Positions 7,112 through 9,362 of a stretch of 9,362 nt of DNA are shown piece by piece. The position numbers were made by a program, and so were the translations under genes. Below the pieces are notes generated by a model. The model saw only the letters and a list, made by a program, of their open reading frames with translations, did no database searches and was not told the DNA's origin. Origin of the DNA: Planctomycetota bacterium. GTDB taxonomy: Bacteria; Planctomycetota; Planctomycetia; Pirellulales; Pirellulaceae. Positions within the stretch are counted from its first letter, which is position 1, and each line of letters opens with the position of its first letter. Where the stretch lies: assembly GCA_026692885.1 (NCBI GenBank), contig JAPLNJ010001237.1, positions 1-9,362 on the forward strand, written 5' to 3'.

Positions 7112-7342
7112 ATTGTCTTGCCGGGCAGCAGGTCAGTGGATGGGCAACCCCTGGATGCAGTGCCTGGCCCAGGAGGCGATGGCCGGTATCGCCCTCATTC
7201 CCAGGCTGCTCGCAGCGCTGGTGGGGCCTCAGGGGCTAGCGCTGACCGTCCATTGGCAGCGTGACGAGTCGGCAGCTGGCGATTGACGACTTGTAATGCC
7301 ACGACGTGAATCTGCCGGAAATGCTCCACGAGTTCGGCTGGC
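7112..7342. other. Convergent intergenic region without a recognisable gene
   Basis: It lies between the 3' ends of the SGNH-like gene and hgcB. Two weak hairpins are present: GGCGAT/ATCGCC (7175-7193) and CAGCGCT/AGCGCTG (7213-7244). Neither has a T-tract, but one or both could help terminate the converging transcripts. The 48-codon frame starting at 7140 has no recognisable motif and is not called. Confidence 0.5.
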
Positions 7343-7624
7343 TCACTCTCCGCAGCAGCAATCGCAGTTGACGCTGCCCGTCAGCGCCCCTTTGATCAGG
7401 GCGCTGGCGCAACCTACCCCCGCGACGACTGAGACGGCCATCGCTGGACAGTTTTTCGCGCACGCGCCGCACTCCATGCAGGCGTCGCGGTCTACGATCC
7501 GCGCCCGCTCGCCATCCATCACGAAGACCGCGTGCGGGCAAACCTCAACGCACCTGCCGCAGCCGATGCAAATCGAGTCGTTGTACTTCAGCGTCACCAC
7601 GTTTCGGAGGTATCGTAAGACCAC
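7343..7624 (-). CDS. hgcB: HgcB, 2x[4Fe-4S] ferredoxin of mercury methylation
   Basis: This 93-aa ferredoxin is the required partner of HgcA. It is thought to pass electrons that return the HgcA corrinoid to Co(I) and to help handle Hg(II) or methylmercury. Two cluster motifs are complete: CIGCGRCVEVCP (Cys19, 22, 25, 29) and CMECGACAKNCP (Cys49, 52, 55, 59). The HgcB hallmarks that separate it from ordinary ferredoxins are also here: the extra Cys72 in GVGCASALIKG (69-79) and a C-terminal cluster CDCCC (Cys87, 89, 90, 91) before GE. I place the start at GTG 7624, giving MVLRYLRNVVTLKY, with AGGGGGA at 7631-7637 six bases upstream. The longer frame from 7750 would overlap the hgcA 3' end. It lies 43 nt after hgcA. 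Confidence 0.93.
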   Translation of the reverse strand: MVLRYLRNVVTLKYNDSICIGCGRCVEVCPHAVFVMDGERARIVDRDACMECGACAKNCPAMAVSVVAGVGCASALIKGALTGSVNCDCCCGE

Positions 7625-7630
7625 TGTCGG

Positions 7631-7637
7631 TCCCCCT
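7631..7637 (-). promoter_or_regulatory. Ribosome-binding site fixing the hgcB GTG start
   Basis: AGGGGGA on the minus strand, six bases before the GTG at 7624-7622. It supports the 93-aa HgcB over the 135-codon open frame, whose extra N-terminal residues do not look like HgcB. Confidence 0.65.
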
Positions 7638-7667
7638 GGAAGTCTTCGTCGGCCTTGTGCCAACGGA

Positions 7668-8822
7668 TCAAATGAACCGGCCTGCGATCCAAGCAGACAG
7701 TCCCGCAACGACAGCCACAATTTGGGCCGGAACGGCACGCCGCATTTCATGACGCACGCCGGACAGCGATGTGTACGTCGTCGAACCGGTGTAGATCATG
7801 GCGATGAAGCTGCTTACCGCCGGGACCAGCAGGCACCACGCGATCATACCGAGCCAAGCATCGAACTTACCCAAGAGGCCCCAGACCGCACCCGCTTGAG
7901 TGCACAGCAGACCCAGGCCGAGCCAAAGGCCCTTCAGTGACAACGGACGTCCTGGCAGCCACGGGAGCAAGGCAGGAGCCAACACCGAGCTGGCGAGCCA
8001 AGTGCTGAGCAGCAAGACCGCGGAGACTACGCCGGCTGCCGCAGCGCGGGACCAAGCATACCCATCGGGCCCCAGCCCAGCGAGGAACAATAGCGCGACC
8101 GCTGCGGGCACAAAGTACTTCGCGTAACGCGTGACTTCGATCGGGGCCACGGCCAAGCGCAGCCCCAACGGGAAATCGACCTTCCGCATCGCTGGCGTCG
8201 CCTGCATGTCGGCCGCCAGGAAGGCCGGGATGTCGCGGGCCAAGACCGGACCATAGATCACGCGAAAACCGCAGCGGTTCTTCACTTGATGGGCGGCGAC
8301 GCCAGGCGCGCCCAGTTGGGGCACCACCAGTTGCCGATGCGATACGACCTCGGCCAGCCTTGTTGCGGTCACCTGACGGACGATCTCATCCGTACCAAAC
8401 GTCCCCTTACCAGCGGCACACCAGACATTCACACCCTTGGTGTCTAGCACCAAGATCCACGCGTCCGTTGCGTCCAGTTTGGATCGCAAGTGGTCCAAGG
8501 TTAGCTTGTAGTTGGCCGTGACCAGCACCGGCGACTCGGCCGTGGGGCAGCCCATGGCGTACAGTCCCGGCGGCACGCGGTAGCGCATCCGGCCGATGCC
8601 CAGCCTCATTTGGCAAGCTCCCAGGTAGTCGGCCAGTCGCTGCGCTGTGTGTAGTTGCGGGACTTCGCCGACCGGGGTCTGCAGCACGCCACAGACCCAA
8701 GGCGGCCGACGACTCGGCAGGGTCGCCCGGTGAGCGGTGTCTTTCGGCTGGCAGCAGACGCGTTTCGGAGGTGCCTCGCTACTCGTCGAACAGCAGCACT
8801 TCCCTGACCCAGATTCACTCAC
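7668..8822 (-). CDS. hgcA: HgcA, corrinoid-dependent mercury methyltransferase
   Basis: This 384-aa membrane protein transfers a methyl group from its bound corrinoid to Hg(II). The corrinoid domain (~42-215) contains RYRVPPGLYAMG (80-91), VLVTANYKL (99-107) and the defining cap helix NVWCAAGKGTFGTDE (132-146). Cys135 there is expected to be the lower-axial cobalt ligand, replacing the usual His. The C-terminal half has five predicted helices (about 236-254, 261-283, 298-318, 322-343, 365-382) and the family signature IYTGSTTYTSLSGVRHEMR (343-361). The start is GTG 8822; an in-frame TGA at 8829-8831 excludes any longer version, and GGGGGGAG (8833-8840) is a slightly distant RBS. Residues 1-40 are an unusual extension with Cys9-11 and Cys23-24, making the protein longer than the ~340 aa I recall for Desulfovibrio HgcA. 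hgcB follows. Confidence 0.95.
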   Translation of the reverse strand: MSESGSGKCCCSTSSEAPPKRVCCQPKDTAHRATLPSRRPPWVCGVLQTPVGEVPQLHTAQRLADYLGACQMRLGIGRMRYRVPPGLYAMGCPTAESPVLVTANYKLTLDHLRSKLDATDAWILVLDTKGVNVWCAAGKGTFGTDEIVRQVTATRLAEVVSHRQLVVPQLGAPGVAAHQVKNRCGFRVIYGPVLARDIPAFLAADMQATPAMRKVDFPLGLRLAVAPIEVTRYAKYFVPAAVALLFLAGLGPDGYAWSRAAAAGVVSAVLLLSTWLASSVLAPALLPWLPGRPLSLKGLWLGLGLLCTQAGAVWGLLGKFDAWLGMIAWCLLVPAVSSFIAMIYTGSTTYTSLSGVRHEMRRAVPAQIVAVVAGLSAWIAGRFI

Positions 8823-8828
8823 AGTAAA

Positions 8829-9026
8829 TCATCTCCCCCCAAGAGTACCTGCGACAAACCGAAAGCGCCGGTCGGTGGCGCACGGCGATGATCGCCGGAT
8901 GCTCTCCACGCCCACCACCATCGCCGGGAATAACCACAGCGTGAGGTAACGGCCCAGAAACGACAGGTTCTTACTGATGCCTTGGCTCCTGCTGCGAAAG
9001 TCCTGTAACTTGGCTCCACAGGTCAC
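8829..9026 (-). pseudogene. Truncated N-terminal remnant of an ACR3-type arsenite efflux gene
   Basis: The 65-codon frame from GTG 9026 contains LSFLGRYLTLWLFPAMVVGV at codons 21-40 (about 8907-8966). This closely resembles the conserved start of ACR3/ArsB-type arsenite permeases (LSFLDRYLTLWIFLAM.., recalled from family knowledge). After GV the similarity ends. Codons 41-65 are Arg-rich and end at a TGA (8829-8831) nine bases before the hgcA start. The other nine or so membrane helices of ACR3 are absent from the window. It looks like the 5' end of a deleted arsenic-resistance gene, fused to other DNA just ahead of hgcA. Its GTG overlaps the stop codon of the PIN gene (GTGA). A short leader peptide translated ahead of hgcA is an alternative reading. 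Confidence 0.5.
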
Positions 9027-9362
9027 AACGAGCTGCCCGTCGGCGCCGCTGCAAAGAATGGGTTAAGCACGCGGACGCCGCCATAATCCTGCCCGTGGTT
9101 CAGGTCTTCGCTGTATACGGTGTGACACCCCAGTTGCTGCGCAGCGGCCAAGATGGCAGCATCCCAGTACGAGAGACGAAACCTCTGCTTCGTCGCGATG
9201 GCCACCCGGACCAGCTCTTGCGTCACCGGCAGCACGGGAAATGTGGCCAACTTCTCGATGACCTCCACACCCTCGTCGTGAGTCATCTGCAAGCGTTGCT
9301 TGGTGACGGCCGCCACATAGAATTCTTGGAGCACCTGGGCGGAGAAACCGATCTCCGACTGC
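9023..9362 (-). CDS. PIN-domain protein, VapC-like toxin (5' end outside window)
   Basis: Only the C-terminal ~112 residues are present, and the frame is still open at the window edge, so the start and the first catalytic Asp are missing. The visible part fits a PIN-domain ribonuclease: the segment EIGFSAQVLQEFYVAAVTKQ, then LSYWDAAILAAAQQLGCHTVYSEDLNHGQ with the conserved acidic residues Asp (in YWDAAI) and Glu-Asp (in SEDL), and the usual GVRVLNPF close. Such proteins normally act as toxins cleaving RNA, with an antitoxin encoded just upstream, which would be beyond 9362. Its stop overlaps the GTG of the ACR3-like remnant, and hgcA begins 200 nt further on in the same direction. Confidence 0.85.
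   Translation of the reverse strand, partial: QSEIGFSAQVLQEFYVAAVTKQRLQMTHDEGVEVIEKLATFPVLPVTQELVRVAIATKQRFRLSYWDAAILAAAQQLGCHTVYSEDLNHGQDYGGVRVLNPFFAAAPTGSSL

Noticed and set aside
7175..7244. Bidirectional terminator between the SGNH-like gene and hgcB
   Set aside because: The two hairpins have short stems and no T-tract on either strand, so a terminator call is not supported.
7140..7286. Small plus-strand frame of 48 codons after the SGNH-like gene
   Set aside because: No RBS, motif or relative recognised; probably chance in GC-rich DNA.
7625..7750. N-terminal extension of HgcB to 7750
   Set aside because: It would overlap the hgcA 3' end and add residues unlike HgcB. The GTG at 7624 has a good SD and gives the normal family length.

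Overview
The window looks like a chromosomal segment of a planctomycete, probably Pirellulales-like. This is an inference from four things: moderately high G+C, the split system II cytochrome c assembly pair (ResB + CcsA) directly behind hemA, a secreted SGNH-like protein of a kind I associate with planctomycetes, and intergenic DNA packed with short palindromic repeats. No rRNA, tRNA or CRISPR array was seen.

Layout. Positions 1-441 hold no gene but a chain of palindromic repeats: a perfect 30-bp inverted repeat, a ~130-bp MITE-like palindrome and a 20-bp-arm palindrome. Positions 442-5455 (minus strand) form a likely operon transcribed hemA -> resB -> ccsA. It links the first committed step of C5 tetrapyrrole synthesis to heme delivery and covalent heme attachment to c-type cytochromes. 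hemA and resB are 4 nt apart. resB and ccsA are separated by a 138-nt spacer dominated by a nested hairpin that includes the resB stop codon. Positions 5456-6199 are gene-free, with the apparent hemA promoter, two hairpins, a second copy of a repeat found at 106-193, and a promoter/RBS for the next gene. Positions 6200-7111 (plus strand) encode a secreted SGNH/GDSL-like protein.

The most notable part is 7343-8822 (minus strand): hgcA followed by hgcB, the mercury-methylation pair. HgcA carries the corrinoid cap-helix motif NVWCAAGK and a five-helix membrane domain. HgcB carries two 4Fe-4S motifs, the extra conserved Cys and a C-terminal Cys cluster. HgcA transfers a methyl group from its corrinoid to Hg(II), and HgcB is thought to re-reduce the corrinoid and handle mercury. 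Here HgcA has an unusual Cys-rich N-terminal extension. Just upstream lies what appears to be the decayed first ~40 codons of an ACR3-type arsenite efflux gene, and before that a PIN-domain toxin gene that runs off the window edge. Decayed metalloid-resistance DNA next to a toxin-type gene fits an accessory, possibly transferred segment beside housekeeping genes.

The hgcAB family is already described, so the novelty here is the host lineage, the neighbourhood and the HgcA N-terminus rather than a new enzyme system.
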